From the NCBI GenBank assembly GCA_033675265.1, contig JAUJYZ010000103.1, positions 150,611 to 214,610 on the forward strand: DNA of 64,000 nucleotides, in the 5' to 3' direction. Each line of letters starts with the position of its first letter. Position 1 is the stretch's first letter. The stretch comes from Actinostola sp. cb2023 (lineage: Eukaryota > Cnidaria > Anthozoa > Actiniaria > Actinostolidae). Positions 33,675 through 40,960 of the stretch are shown here, in pieces. The notes under the pieces were generated by a model that did not search any database, was not told the origin of the DNA, and saw only the letters and a list, made by a program, of their open reading frames with translations. The position numbers and the translations under genes were made by a program.

Positions 33675-34657
33675 ACAGTATCAGGTGGTAACTGAGTATC
33701 TTCAGGAACAGCTTGTAATTCCTCTCTAACAAAATTACGTTTTGGGGCCCCTTCAGAGAGGTAATATAATACAGGTTGATCAGATGATACTACAGTTCGG
33801 GATATATCATATATCCCTATTGACCATATAGGGTCAGTGGCACGATGTTTATCACCACCTTCCAGCTCACCAGGAGCATATAGATATCTAACTTTCACAC
33901 CTGCTGGGAGTCTATCTTCTTTTAATCCAACAGGTCTTTTATAATTTACATGGTTTTCATCCACCTTTTTTAATTTTAGAGCATCAATCGGTGTTTTACC
34001 AGTAATTCTTTTAACACCACTGTTTATACTTTGTATGACAGCAGGCATTCTATTAACCCATTCACGGGATCTTTCATTATTTTCCATTATCATTTCTTTA
34101 GCATACTGGTGGCTAAATAGTTTCTCAGCAATGGTTCGATTAGCGCGCTCAACTAGTGATTGTGCTCTATGATTTCCAGCTTCAGATCTCTGTATGGTGG
34201 TATCTTTTTTATTAAATATCTTTGTCACTTCACCCATAAATTCTGAGCCAGAATCTACTATTATGGTTTTAGGGTATTGTAATTTTCGAGAATATATTTT
34301 ATTGAAAGCTTTAGATACTTCTGTTGAAAACTTAGACGTCAAGGGTTCTGCATCTGTATACCTACTAGCTATATCAACTACTACAAGAGCATATTTGTAT
34401 ATCTTTCTTTTAAAAGTGTCATGTGGTAGAAATAATAAGTCTGCCTGATGTATTTTATTTGGTTTTGAAATAGACCAATGATACCGTGGGATATAGTTTG
34501 GATGTGGTAAATAGATCTGCCACAACGCTTGCCTATATAACCACTTATTGGTGATATCTTTATCAATTTTGGTCGCATCAGAGAGTTTATTTATAGCATC
34601 ATAACCTTTCCAATAACCTTTAGGACTATAGTACGTTTTTGATAACCTCATTTCCAT
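33671..34657 (-). CDS. int: Retroviral-type (RVE) integrase of the polinton
   Basis: Catalyses insertion of the element's DNA ends, giving the short target duplication seen at the borders. 328 residues. The catalytic triad is visible as D73 (HQADLLFL), D135 (IIVDSGSEF) and E170 (AQSLVERANRT), with the D-E spacing near the canonical 35. The start is the first Met after a TTTATATATTATT promoter-like stretch. The N-terminal ~60 residues lack an obvious HHCC zinc site. The C-terminus (VRYLYAPGELEGGDKHRATDPIWS) looks like the SH3-like DNA-binding part; no chromodomain is evident. The ORF is intact. It is divergent from the capsid gene, separated by only 40 bp, and convergent with PolB. Confidence 0.95.
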   Translation of the reverse strand: MEMRLSKTYYSPKGYWKGYDAINKLSDATKIDKDITNKWLYRQALWQIYLPHPNYIPRYHWSISKPNKIHQADLLFLPHDTFKRKIYKYALVVVDIASRYTDAEPLTSKFSTEVSKAFNKIYSRKLQYPKTIIVDSGSEFMGEVTKIFNKKDTTIQRSEAGNHRAQSLVERANRTIAEKLFSHQYAKEMIMENNERSREWVNRMPAVIQSINSGVKRITGKTPIDALKLKKVDENHVNYKRPVGLKEDRLPAGVKVRYLYAPGELEGGDKHRATDPIWSIGIYDISRTVVSSDQPVLYYLSEGAPKRNFVREELQAVPEDTQLPPDTV

Positions 34658-34697
34658 AATAATATATAAAACAATATTCTTTTATAATATTATATAA
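34658..34697. promoter_or_regulatory. 40-bp bidirectional promoter between integrase and capsid genes
   Basis: The whole intergenic region is AT-only in character, with a TATA-like motif for each gene (TTTTATATATTATT towards the integrase, ATAATATTATATAA towards the capsid). Leaders must be shorter than 40 bases or overlap the opposite promoter. Confidence 0.55.
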
Positions 34698-35947
34698 ATG
34701 ACGCAATCTATTTCTGAAATTTTAGATGTAAATCGACAATACAAACAACCATTTGGTTAAAAGCTGATAGAACCGTTCATCGTGTTACTTTCAACCCAAG
34801 CACAGCTAATCCCGGAGAGACCCTGTATGTTCGTATACCTAAATTAAGTGATAATATTGTATACGTACCAGAGTCAATAGGATTACTTTTCAAACTAAAC
34901 CTAGCTACCACTGGTTATGCAAATAACACAGTGGTTAACAACCTAGGGAGAGCACTTAAGTCGCGTATGAGGGTTCTTTATGGCGGGAGAAACTTTACAA
35001 GACACCCATCGTATTGATCTGTATGAAACCTATAACGACTTATTCTTATCGAAAAGAGAACGTGAAAATATGTTGATGGAAGGTATTAGTTCTGTCAATA
35101 TGAGAAAACTTAGAACAGCCTCAGGTGATAAAGTAACCACTGATGCTAAGGATGTAGTATTAGGAGCTGTTTATGGTGATAAATATCGGTTACCATTAAA
35201 TCACAGTATTTTAGATAATCATGGGATATTCTATGCAAAGGGTCTTTCTAATAATCTATTATTTGAGATTACTCTTCCAGAAAGCGGAAATATTGTGGTC
35301 ACATCTGATAATACAAAAACCATATACATACAGTCTTTCAAATATTGAGTTAGAATACACTTGTATTAATAGTGATTACCTAGCTCGGGAAGCTCTTTCT
35401 TCATATCAAGTCGGTAAAGGGTTCTATTATGAAAACGTGCTTCTACACAGGACATTCATAGTTAATAAAGCAACAGACTCTGTGATTAACGAGCATGTAA
35501 ATATACCAAGAAGGTCAATGAGTGGAATTCTTTGTTTGTTTGTAGAACCTTATACAGTAGGCACAAGAGACTCTGAAAAGTATATATCTAAACCCTGGAT
35601 TAACCCAAGTGAATGTGAATATCGATGGTATACCTAATAAATTATTCTCGAAAGGTATGGTTCAAACAGATTTTTGGAATTCAATTAGAGGAAGGCTTGG
35701 TGAAACAGATAATGTAACCCAGAAAGATTTCTATAGTGATAAATTCGCTCTTTGGATCAATTTGAAAACAAACCCGGATAATAATATTCATGGAAATGGT
35801 CTTCTTCTAAATTCAACAAAAGACGGTGTTATGCTTCATTTTAATAGAACAGTTGGGGGATCTGGTAATATAACATGTCATATGTTTGTTATCGCTGATG
35901 CTCTTATGGAAATTCAAGACGGGAATTTAAAAGCAATATTATATTAA
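34698..35947 (+). pseudogene. mcp: Polinton major capsid protein (double jelly-roll), frame-disrupted
   Basis: The reading passes through five frame segments: 34,698-~34,753; ~34,754-34,980; ~34,980-35,325; ~35,330-35,605; 35,609-35,947. The changes fall near 34,752 (T run), 34,983-34,988 (GGCGGG), 35,324-35,331 (a tandem ATAC ATAC) and 35,604-35,611. The segments total ~415 residues, near the length recalled for polinton capsid proteins. Recognisable stretches include LQDTHRIDLYETYNDLFLS, YENVLLHRTFI, SMSGILCLFVEPY and HMFVIADALMEI. Position between integrase and ATPase, and a penton-like gene downstream, support the call. Family known function: icosahedral capsid shell. With four disruptions no full capsid protein can be made from this copy. 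The in-frame ATGs inside (34,980; 35,221) are not real starts. Confidence 0.78.
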
Positions 35948-35975
35948 AGTAATATTCACTATTAATTATATATAA

Positions 35976-36605
35976 ATGGAGGAGCTGAAAGATAAGATTC
36001 CATTTCACTGTATTATTACAGGCCCTACTAACTGTGGTAAAACACAATATTTAGTCGATTTACTAAGACATGCGTATAGAAATATTTTTGAATACATTAT
36101 TCTTATTTGCCCGACCTATTCTAAAAATAAAACGTATCATGGTTTTGGTCATAACGATCCTAGATTTATAGTTCTATCACCTGATTCAGAAGATGAAAAT
36201 GAGATAAATAATCTACTTTCATGTTGTCAAACAGTATTCTCAGGGTATAATTCTCTTGTCATTCTCGACGATTGTTCTTTTTCAAAAGATCTCAAACAGA
36301 GGAGTAACAATTTTATTAGACTAGCATTCTCAGGTAGACATGAAAATATATCGGTGTGGGTTTTAACACAACAGTTGACAGCCATAAGTAAGCCATTTCG
36401 TGAAAACGTAGCCTGTATAATTTCCTTCTTCACACCCAATAATTTATCTAATCAATTATTATTTGACGAATATGGTGGTAGCCTAGATCTTGAAACAAGA
36501 AAAGAATTTATGAGGTTATTGAAATCAGAAAAGTATGCTAGAATATGCTTTTGTTTACGGTTTCCATTTAACAACTATTTGGAATTTCCAAGCGTTACTA
36601 TTTAA
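35976..36605 (+). CDS. Genome-packaging ATPase (A32/FtsK-HerA type)
   Basis: Pumps DNA into capsids in related viruses. 209 residues, intact. Walker A is GPTNCGKT at 16-23, Walker B LVILDD at 94-99, followed by a TQQ sensor-like motif at 131-133 and an arginine-rich FSGRHENISVWVL segment. Length is typical of polinton ATPases. The ATG is preceded by ATTATATATAA, and the gene follows the capsid gene by 28 bp, so they are likely expressed together. No damage is visible. Confidence 0.9.
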   Translation: MEELKDKIPFHCIITGPTNCGKTQYLVDLLRHAYRNIFEYIILICPTYSKNKTYHGFGHNDPRFIVLSPDSEDENEINNLLSCCQTVFSGYNSLVILDDCSFSKDLKQRSNNFIRLAFSGRHENISVWVLTQQLTAISKPFRENVACIISFFTPNNLSNQLLFDEYGGSLDLETRKEFMRLLKSEKYARICFCLRFPFNNYLEFPSVTI

Positions 36606-36628
36606 ATATATGTATATATAGTATAATA

Positions 36629-37219
36629 ATGACTTCAATTCTAGATGAGTATATGGATGCTGAAAAATTAGATACTATCCCAGAAGAACCTGTAGTAGTG
36701 GAAAAGAAAGGACGAAAGAAGAAAGTACCTGTTAATAAAGGTGATGACTTAGAGGTAGAGGAGAGGCGCGAACAATTGTGTATTCTTTCGGTGCTTGGTA
36801 CTATAGATCAATACACGGGAATTAGAATGTCCCTTGGTGATGATAAGAGGTTATCGATTATTGATGTTAATAAATATTATAACAGATATCAACTTATTAT
36901 GGGGAATATGGTAACAAATAGCTTAGTTAATGGTTGTATTGAGGGTTTTGTTGAAGCTATTGCTTATGCGGTTCCTATCGATAATAAAAATGAGCTTTGT
37001 AATGATCTTAAAAACAATGAAATGCTACGACAGGAGTTGAATAATGCAGCTGGATTTGCAATTTTACGAGGTGGTAGATTTGTGGCTCTCTCCAGTTGCT
37101 TACTTCAAATAGGAAAACATATTAAAATTACCAATGGTGATGATAATTGGTTACCACCTGTAATAACACAAGATGATCAGGTTAACAATATTATTGATAA
37201 AACTCTTGATTTGTCTTAA
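36629..37219 (+). CDS. Polinton protein of unknown function (196 aa)
   Basis: Intact ORF 23 bp after the ATPase, preceded by ATATATAGTATAATA. Residues 1-50 are charged with a basic patch (EKKGRKKKVP); the rest is predicted globular and mostly helical, with a YAVPIDNKNELCNDLKNNEM segment and an ILRGGRFVALSS motif. No signal peptide or transmembrane helix. Position in the capsid/ATPase cluster suggests a structural or DNA-associated role, but I do not recognise a family with known activity. Not a cysteine protease: no HxE/D plus QC arrangement is seen. Confidence 0.75.
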   Translation: MTSILDEYMDAEKLDTIPEEPVVVEKKGRKKKVPVNKGDDLEVEERREQLCILSVLGTIDQYTGIRMSLGDDKRLSIIDVNKYYNRYQLIMGNMVTNSLVNGCIEGFVEAIAYAVPIDNKNELCNDLKNNEMLRQELNNAAGFAILRGGRFVALSSCLLQIGKHIKITNGDDNWLPPVITQDDQVNNIIDKTLDLS

Positions 37220-37222
37220 GAA

Positions 37223-37321
37223 CCTCTTGAACATCTCTTGAGCATCTCTTGAGCACCTCTTGAGCACCTCTTGAGCATCTGTTGAGCATCTGTTGAGCAT
37301 CTGTTGGAACTCTCTTGGAAT
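37223..37321. repeat. 11-bp tandem repeat inside the polinton
   Basis: Nine units of CTCTTGAGCAT-type (variants CCTCTTGAGCA, TCTGTTGAGCA) lie between two genes. It is the longest non-coding gap of the plus-strand cluster before 40,769. Confidence 0.9.
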
Positions 37322-37361
37322 TTCACTTAAAATATTATTCTTATATAATAGTATATTAAAA

Positions 37362-37721
37362 ATGTCAGAAGAATCAAAAGATATAATTACCAAAGAACCG
37401 GAAAATCCAATTATAAAACAAAAAGACCCTAAGAAGGTTGCCGCTGGTAAAAGACTAGCTGAATATCATAAAAAAGCTAAGAAAGCTCTTGAAATAGAAA
37501 AGAATCATGAAACTGAAGAAGAAGAAACATCTAATTCATGGACGCCAGAAATATCACTAACAACAGCATTGACACTAGTTGGAATAAGTCTAACAGCTAT
37601 AGATTTATATTTTAGATGGAGAAATAATAAAAAAGTAAATACACCTGTGAAAACCGCTAAAATGGAAGACATCACACCTGAAACTAATAAAATTCCTATA
37701 CCAAGAATAGGTATGGAATGA
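37362..37721 (+). CDS. Small polinton membrane protein (119 aa)
   Basis: The start is taken at 37,362, directly after TATATAATAGTATATTAAAA; an in-frame ATG at 37,293 lies in the tandem repeat and would precede the promoter motif. Residues ~1-60 are strongly charged (KKVAAGKRLAEYHKKAKKAL, likely helical), then one hydrophobic segment (LTTALTLVGISLTAIDLYF), then a basic and polar tail. Single-pass membrane topology is inferred. Function unknown; such small membrane proteins are common in polintons. Confidence 0.75.
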   Translation: MSEESKDIITKEPENPIIKQKDPKKVAAGKRLAEYHKKAKKALEIEKNHETEEEETSNSWTPEISLTTALTLVGISLTAIDLYFRWRNNKKVNTPVKTAKMEDITPETNKIPIPRIGME

Positions 37722-37763
37722 AAAACTATATAAAAAATAAAATCATTATTAAGAATATATAAA

Positions 37764-37982
37764 ATGGAAAACAAATTGATTAAATCAGTTACCGATGCTG
37801 CTGTAGTTGTTGGAATCGCTGCAGTAATTGGTTATGTCGGAAAAAAGGCTATGAAAGAATCATTCATCAACGACCCTAGTAGTAGTCTAACAAATTATGG
37901 AAAATGGGTGCTAGTACTATCTGGAAGCATGTATGTTAAACAATATCTTGAAGATCAAAAAATTCTTCCAAAATCACTCTAA
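37764..37982 (+). CDS. Small polinton membrane protein (72 aa)
   Basis: Intact, preceded by AAGAATATATAAA. A hydrophobic stretch at ~11-27 (AAVVVGIAAVIGYVG) and a weaker one near 47-58 (WVLVLSGSMYV) suggest one or two membrane passes. No recognised family. Follows the previous gene by 42 bp. Confidence 0.7.
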   Translation: MENKLIKSVTDAAVVVGIAAVIGYVGKKAMKESFINDPSSSLTNYGKWVLVLSGSMYVKQYLEDQKILPKSL

Positions 37983-38019
37983 TCATTTAAAATAATAAGT
38001 TCTTAGTTAATAATATAGA

Positions 38020-38448
38020 ATGGCAAGCGCAGTTATTATGATGGTCGCTGGGGCTGTTTTGAATGCAACAGCTTTCACCGGTTCAATGTATTTAGCAAAA
38101 TCCCTTGGAACTGATGGTAAACATGTTGATGAAGAGAAAATTAGACATGATAAGGCTATAGAACTTTATCAGAAGAATATGGGTGAATGGCAAAAGAAGA
38201 AACAAGAGTATGAAGAATGGTTGGAGATGCAATATAAGAATAAACAAATAGCTGATAGCAATCTATCTGATACTGATTATGCTTTTAGGATATACTCCAA
38301 GGCACATCCAGATTTTAATTTGAAAGAACCACAATTAGGTGATTATTATAAACCTAACAAAAAACAAAAACAGTATGAAATGATTATATGTGGGTGGTGG
38401 TATGTTAGGAGCAGGGTATTTAGCATCGAAATTTATATAAAAAACTAA
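38020..38448 (+). CDS. Polinton membrane/coiled-coil protein (142 aa, C-terminus frame-changed)
   Basis: The N-terminus is hydrophobic (VIMMVAGAVLNATAFTGSMY), followed by a charged helix (YQKNMGEWQKKKQEYEEW, coiled-coil-like). The last ~20 residues in this frame (CGWWYVRSRVF...) are atypical. The next frame from about 38,390 reads a glycine-rich hydrophobic tail (GGGMLGAGYLASKFI) ending at 38,440, which looks like a proper C-terminal membrane segment. I infer a one-base insertion close to 38,388 in this copy. Promoter-like TTAATAATATAG precedes the ATG. Function unknown. Confidence 0.7.
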   Translation: MASAVIMMVAGAVLNATAFTGSMYLAKSLGTDGKHVDEEKIRHDKAIELYQKNMGEWQKKKQEYEEWLEMQYKNKQIADSNLSDTDYAFRIYSKAHPDFNLKEPQLGDYYKPNKKQKQYEMIICGWWYVRSRVFSIEIYIKN

Positions 38449-38465
38449 CTATTAATATATAGTAT

Positions 38466-39479
38466 ATGGAAGTCGATAGTTTAGATTTTGATCCACTTGA
38501 AACAGGGTCTGAAGATATAAACACCCCTATCACAAATGATGAACTAGAGGAATTATTACCACAACAAAAAGAAAATAGACACACTTGGTGGGAACGAACT
38601 AAAGAACGGTTTAGTAGAAGGGGTATATCAAGAGAACGAGGATATAAATTATTTAAGAACTCTGATGAAAGCAATGAAGATTGGGAAATAAGGGCAAGAG
38701 AAGACATAGAAATGGTAGACCTTGCTAAACATAGTGAAGAAAGAGTTGAAGAAGCTTGGGATAGAATCAAAACCAAGTATCCTAATGTAAATCCTAAAAA
38801 CTCTCCATTCGTCACTACAATTGATGAATATGATAGAGTGATAGTAAGATTTAATAGACTGGGCAGCAAACATCATGTTCTGTTTAATGCTGAGGGTGAA
38901 TTAAATGGTAAGTTACCTAAAACAATTGTAAACTATCTTGGTGATCCTGCTGAAAAAGTTGTTGAGAATAATGAAAGAACTATATTTTCACATCGAGAAA
39001 AATTACAAACATTAGAAGAAGAATTGGATAATATATCTCAAGCTGGCTCTAATGATGTTAGAGAAAGATTGAATATATCACTCCGTGAACAGATTGAGGA
39101 AACTAGAAATGAGATTGAACAATTAGAAGAACAAAATGAAGTAATAGAAGGGCGAATGTCTCTGAGAGATCGTATAAAAGCTGTTTTTAAAAAGTATGGT
39201 TTTACTGTTTTTTCTGTTGTATCTGCAGTTGGTATTATTATTGGTGTTATTATTTCTAGTCTAAAAAGCGGATTATCTTCGGTTGCCAGCGGTGTTGGAA
39301 ATAGTTTGAAATCAATAGGTAAAAAATTAGCTCAGATACTACCTGGCATGGTTGGTGCAATAGCTTCTTTTATTTTCAGAACCGCGGGTGAGGTTATTAG
39401 TTTCTTAGCTAAAAACGCTTGGTTATTGATAGTTGCTGTTGTTTTGTATTTTGTTGAAAGATATAAAAAGAAAAGATGA
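38466..39479 (+). CDS. Polinton coiled-coil membrane protein (337 aa)
   Basis: Intact ORF after TTAATATATAGTAT. Order: acidic N-terminus (1-35), a WWERTKERFSRR segment, a mixed region to ~170, a coiled coil at ~175-230 (LQTLEEELDNI...EQIEETRNEIEQLEEQNEV), then three hydrophobic segments: VFSVVSAVGIIIGVIISSL (~248-266), a glycine/serine amphipathic linker, LPGMVGAIASFIFRTAGEVI and a final NAWLLIVAVVLYFVE before a KKKR tail. A coiled coil beside membrane segments would suit a virion membrane or membrane-remodelling protein, but that is speculation. From memory this C-terminal arrangement recurs in many cnidarian polintons. Confidence 0.78.
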   Translation: MEVDSLDFDPLETGSEDINTPITNDELEELLPQQKENRHTWWERTKERFSRRGISRERGYKLFKNSDESNEDWEIRAREDIEMVDLAKHSEERVEEAWDRIKTKYPNVNPKNSPFVTTIDEYDRVIVRFNRLGSKHHVLFNAEGELNGKLPKTIVNYLGDPAEKVVENNERTIFSHREKLQTLEEELDNISQAGSNDVRERLNISLREQIEETRNEIEQLEEQNEVIEGRMSLRDRIKAVFKKYGFTVFSVVSAVGIIIGVIISSLKSGLSSVASGVGNSLKSIGKKLAQILPGMVGAIASFIFRTAGEVISFLAKNAWLLIVAVVLYFVERYKKKR

Positions 39480-39492
39480 TTATATAGTATAA

Positions 39493-40137
39493 ATGGTAAT
39501 ATTGTATATTGAAAAAACAAAAGCAGATGAAACTATTTGGTTTAAAAATCCTATTAAAAAGAGTACACGTATATCACTTGTAAGTTGTAGTTTTTATAAT
39601 GAAATATATAATCTTGTAGGTGATGGATTGATTTACTATGATGAAAAGAAGTTTGTTATTATTATTCCGCCGGGGTATTACACACAGAATATATTTAAAC
39701 GTGTTATAGATGCGTTGAAAGTTAGTGACAAAGTCTCCATCGAACTATTGAATACCGGAAAAATGATGCTCATAGCCAATCAGGCTGTAACACTAAACCC
39801 GGGTTTAGCTAAATTATTAAACATCTCAATAAACCTTGAACAAAATTCAAGAAATGTTATAAATATTATTCAACCTACTCAGTATGCACTATATTTGTAT
39901 TGTGATCTTATTGATTCTACACAGGTTTTATTAAATAATAAATATTCACAAATATTAGCATGTGTTGAATTAAACAAGGTTGGAGAAAAACTAACCTATC
40001 ATCCTAATAATACCCTGTACACACCTATTAAAAATGATGATTATATTAATAGTATTAGGGTTTGGGTTACAGATTCTAGTGGTAAGAGCATTGATGCTGG
40101 AATATATCCAATGATGATGGTGATTGAAATCATATAA
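39493..40137 (+). CDS. Polinton minor capsid / penton-like protein (214 aa)
   Basis: Intact; the ATG follows TTATATAGTATAA. Predominantly beta: repeated short strands, a PPGYYTQNIFKRVIDAL motif (~57-73), YALYLYCDLIDS (~132-143), ILACVEL and a terminal RVWVTDSSGKSIDAG...MVIEI strand pair. That order matches the single jelly-roll minor capsid (penton) proteins of polintons as I recall them, which fill the five-fold vertices. No membrane segment. Being intact while the major capsid gene is broken is noteworthy. Confidence 0.72.
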   Translation: MVILYIEKTKADETIWFKNPIKKSTRISLVSCSFYNEIYNLVGDGLIYYDEKKFVIIIPPGYYTQNIFKRVIDALKVSDKVSIELLNTGKMMLIANQAVTLNPGLAKLLNISINLEQNSRNVINIIQPTQYALYLYCDLIDSTQVLLNNKYSQILACVELNKVGEKLTYHPNNTLYTPIKNDDYINSIRVWVTDSSGKSIDAGIYPMMMVIEII

Positions 40138-40162
40138 AATAATAATATGTAGTATTATATAT

Positions 40163-40768
40163 ATGGTTGATTATGATATGATTTATCCGGAAGTACCAGA
40201 AGTACAACAAACTGGTGAAAACTTCAGATTACACAAAATAAATATGGTTATATCTCAATTAGTAACGGAGATAAAACATTACGAAAATGTTAGGAAAAAA
40301 TATAGTAAGATACGTGGTATACTTCATAAAACTGCAGTTGCAACAGGAGTCTTATCTGTCATTTTAACCGGTTCTGGTGTAACTACTAGTTTAACAGGAC
40401 CTGGGATCATTATCGGTGTTCCTTTATCGGCTGTTGGCGGGTTGTTAGGTTTAATATCAGCTAGTTGTACAATTTTCACGAAAAAACTTACTAAAAAGGT
40501 AACAAAACATGAAAATACTATTCAGCTTGCAAAATCAAAAGAAGATAGTATATGTGATCTTGTATCAAAAGCCTTGAGCGATAACAAGATTGATGAGAAA
40601 GAATTTGAACACATTATGACTGAACTCAAAAAATATGAAAAACTAAAGAGTAGTATTAGGGTGAAACGGAATAAGGCTTTTTTTAAAAACGATGTTCCAG
40701 ATGTTCAAAAGATGAGGGAGGAACTGAGAAAGGAGATTGTAGACCAGCTCATAAATCCAAAGAAATAA
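40163..40768 (+). CDS. Polinton two-helix membrane protein (201 aa)
   Basis: The start is set at 40,163, directly after GTATTATATAT; an in-frame ATG at 40,124 lies inside the preceding gene and upstream of the motif. A helical N-terminal region (to ~60) leads to a glycine-rich hydrophobic hairpin (~65-115: VATGVLSVILTGSG, then GPGIIIGVPLSAVGGLLGLI), then a charged helical tail with LVSKALSDNKIDEKEFEHIM. The pattern recurs in cnidarian polintons from memory; biochemical role unknown. Loosely reminiscent of SLATT or pore-type topology, which I would not claim. Confidence 0.75.
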   Translation: MVDYDMIYPEVPEVQQTGENFRLHKINMVISQLVTEIKHYENVRKKYSKIRGILHKTAVATGVLSVILTGSGVTTSLTGPGIIIGVPLSAVGGLLGLISASCTIFTKKLTKKVTKHENTIQLAKSKEDSICDLVSKALSDNKIDEKEFEHIMTELKKYEKLKSSIRVKRNKAFFKNDVPDVQKMREELRKEIVDQLINPKK

Positions 40769-40819
40769 CTTTATCCTTTGATACAACACCTTACGGAGGG
40801 TATATATATAAGTTGCGAT

Positions 40820-40930
40820 ATGATAGATGTTAAAAGGATAAAACTTATAATATTAAAAATAGTATTATTAATTTGTTTAACAGAAATTTCGATTAATATT
40901 TTAAAGTATTTTATGAGAGAACCAATATAA
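40820..40930 (+). CDS. Putative 36-residue hydrophobic peptide
   Basis: A short ORF in the otherwise empty gap between two polinton genes: basic start (MIDVKRIK), a hydrophobic helix (LIILKIVLLICLTEISINIL) and a short polar tail ending REPI. A TATA element, GGGTATATATATAAG, lies about 10 bases before the ATG, comparable with the other genes. The combination suggests a real single-pass membrane peptide, but conservation has not been tested. Confidence 0.45.
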   Translation: MIDVKRIKLIILKIVLLICLTEISINILKYFMREPI

Positions 40931-40960
40931 TATAAAACAATAATAACATATATATATTAT

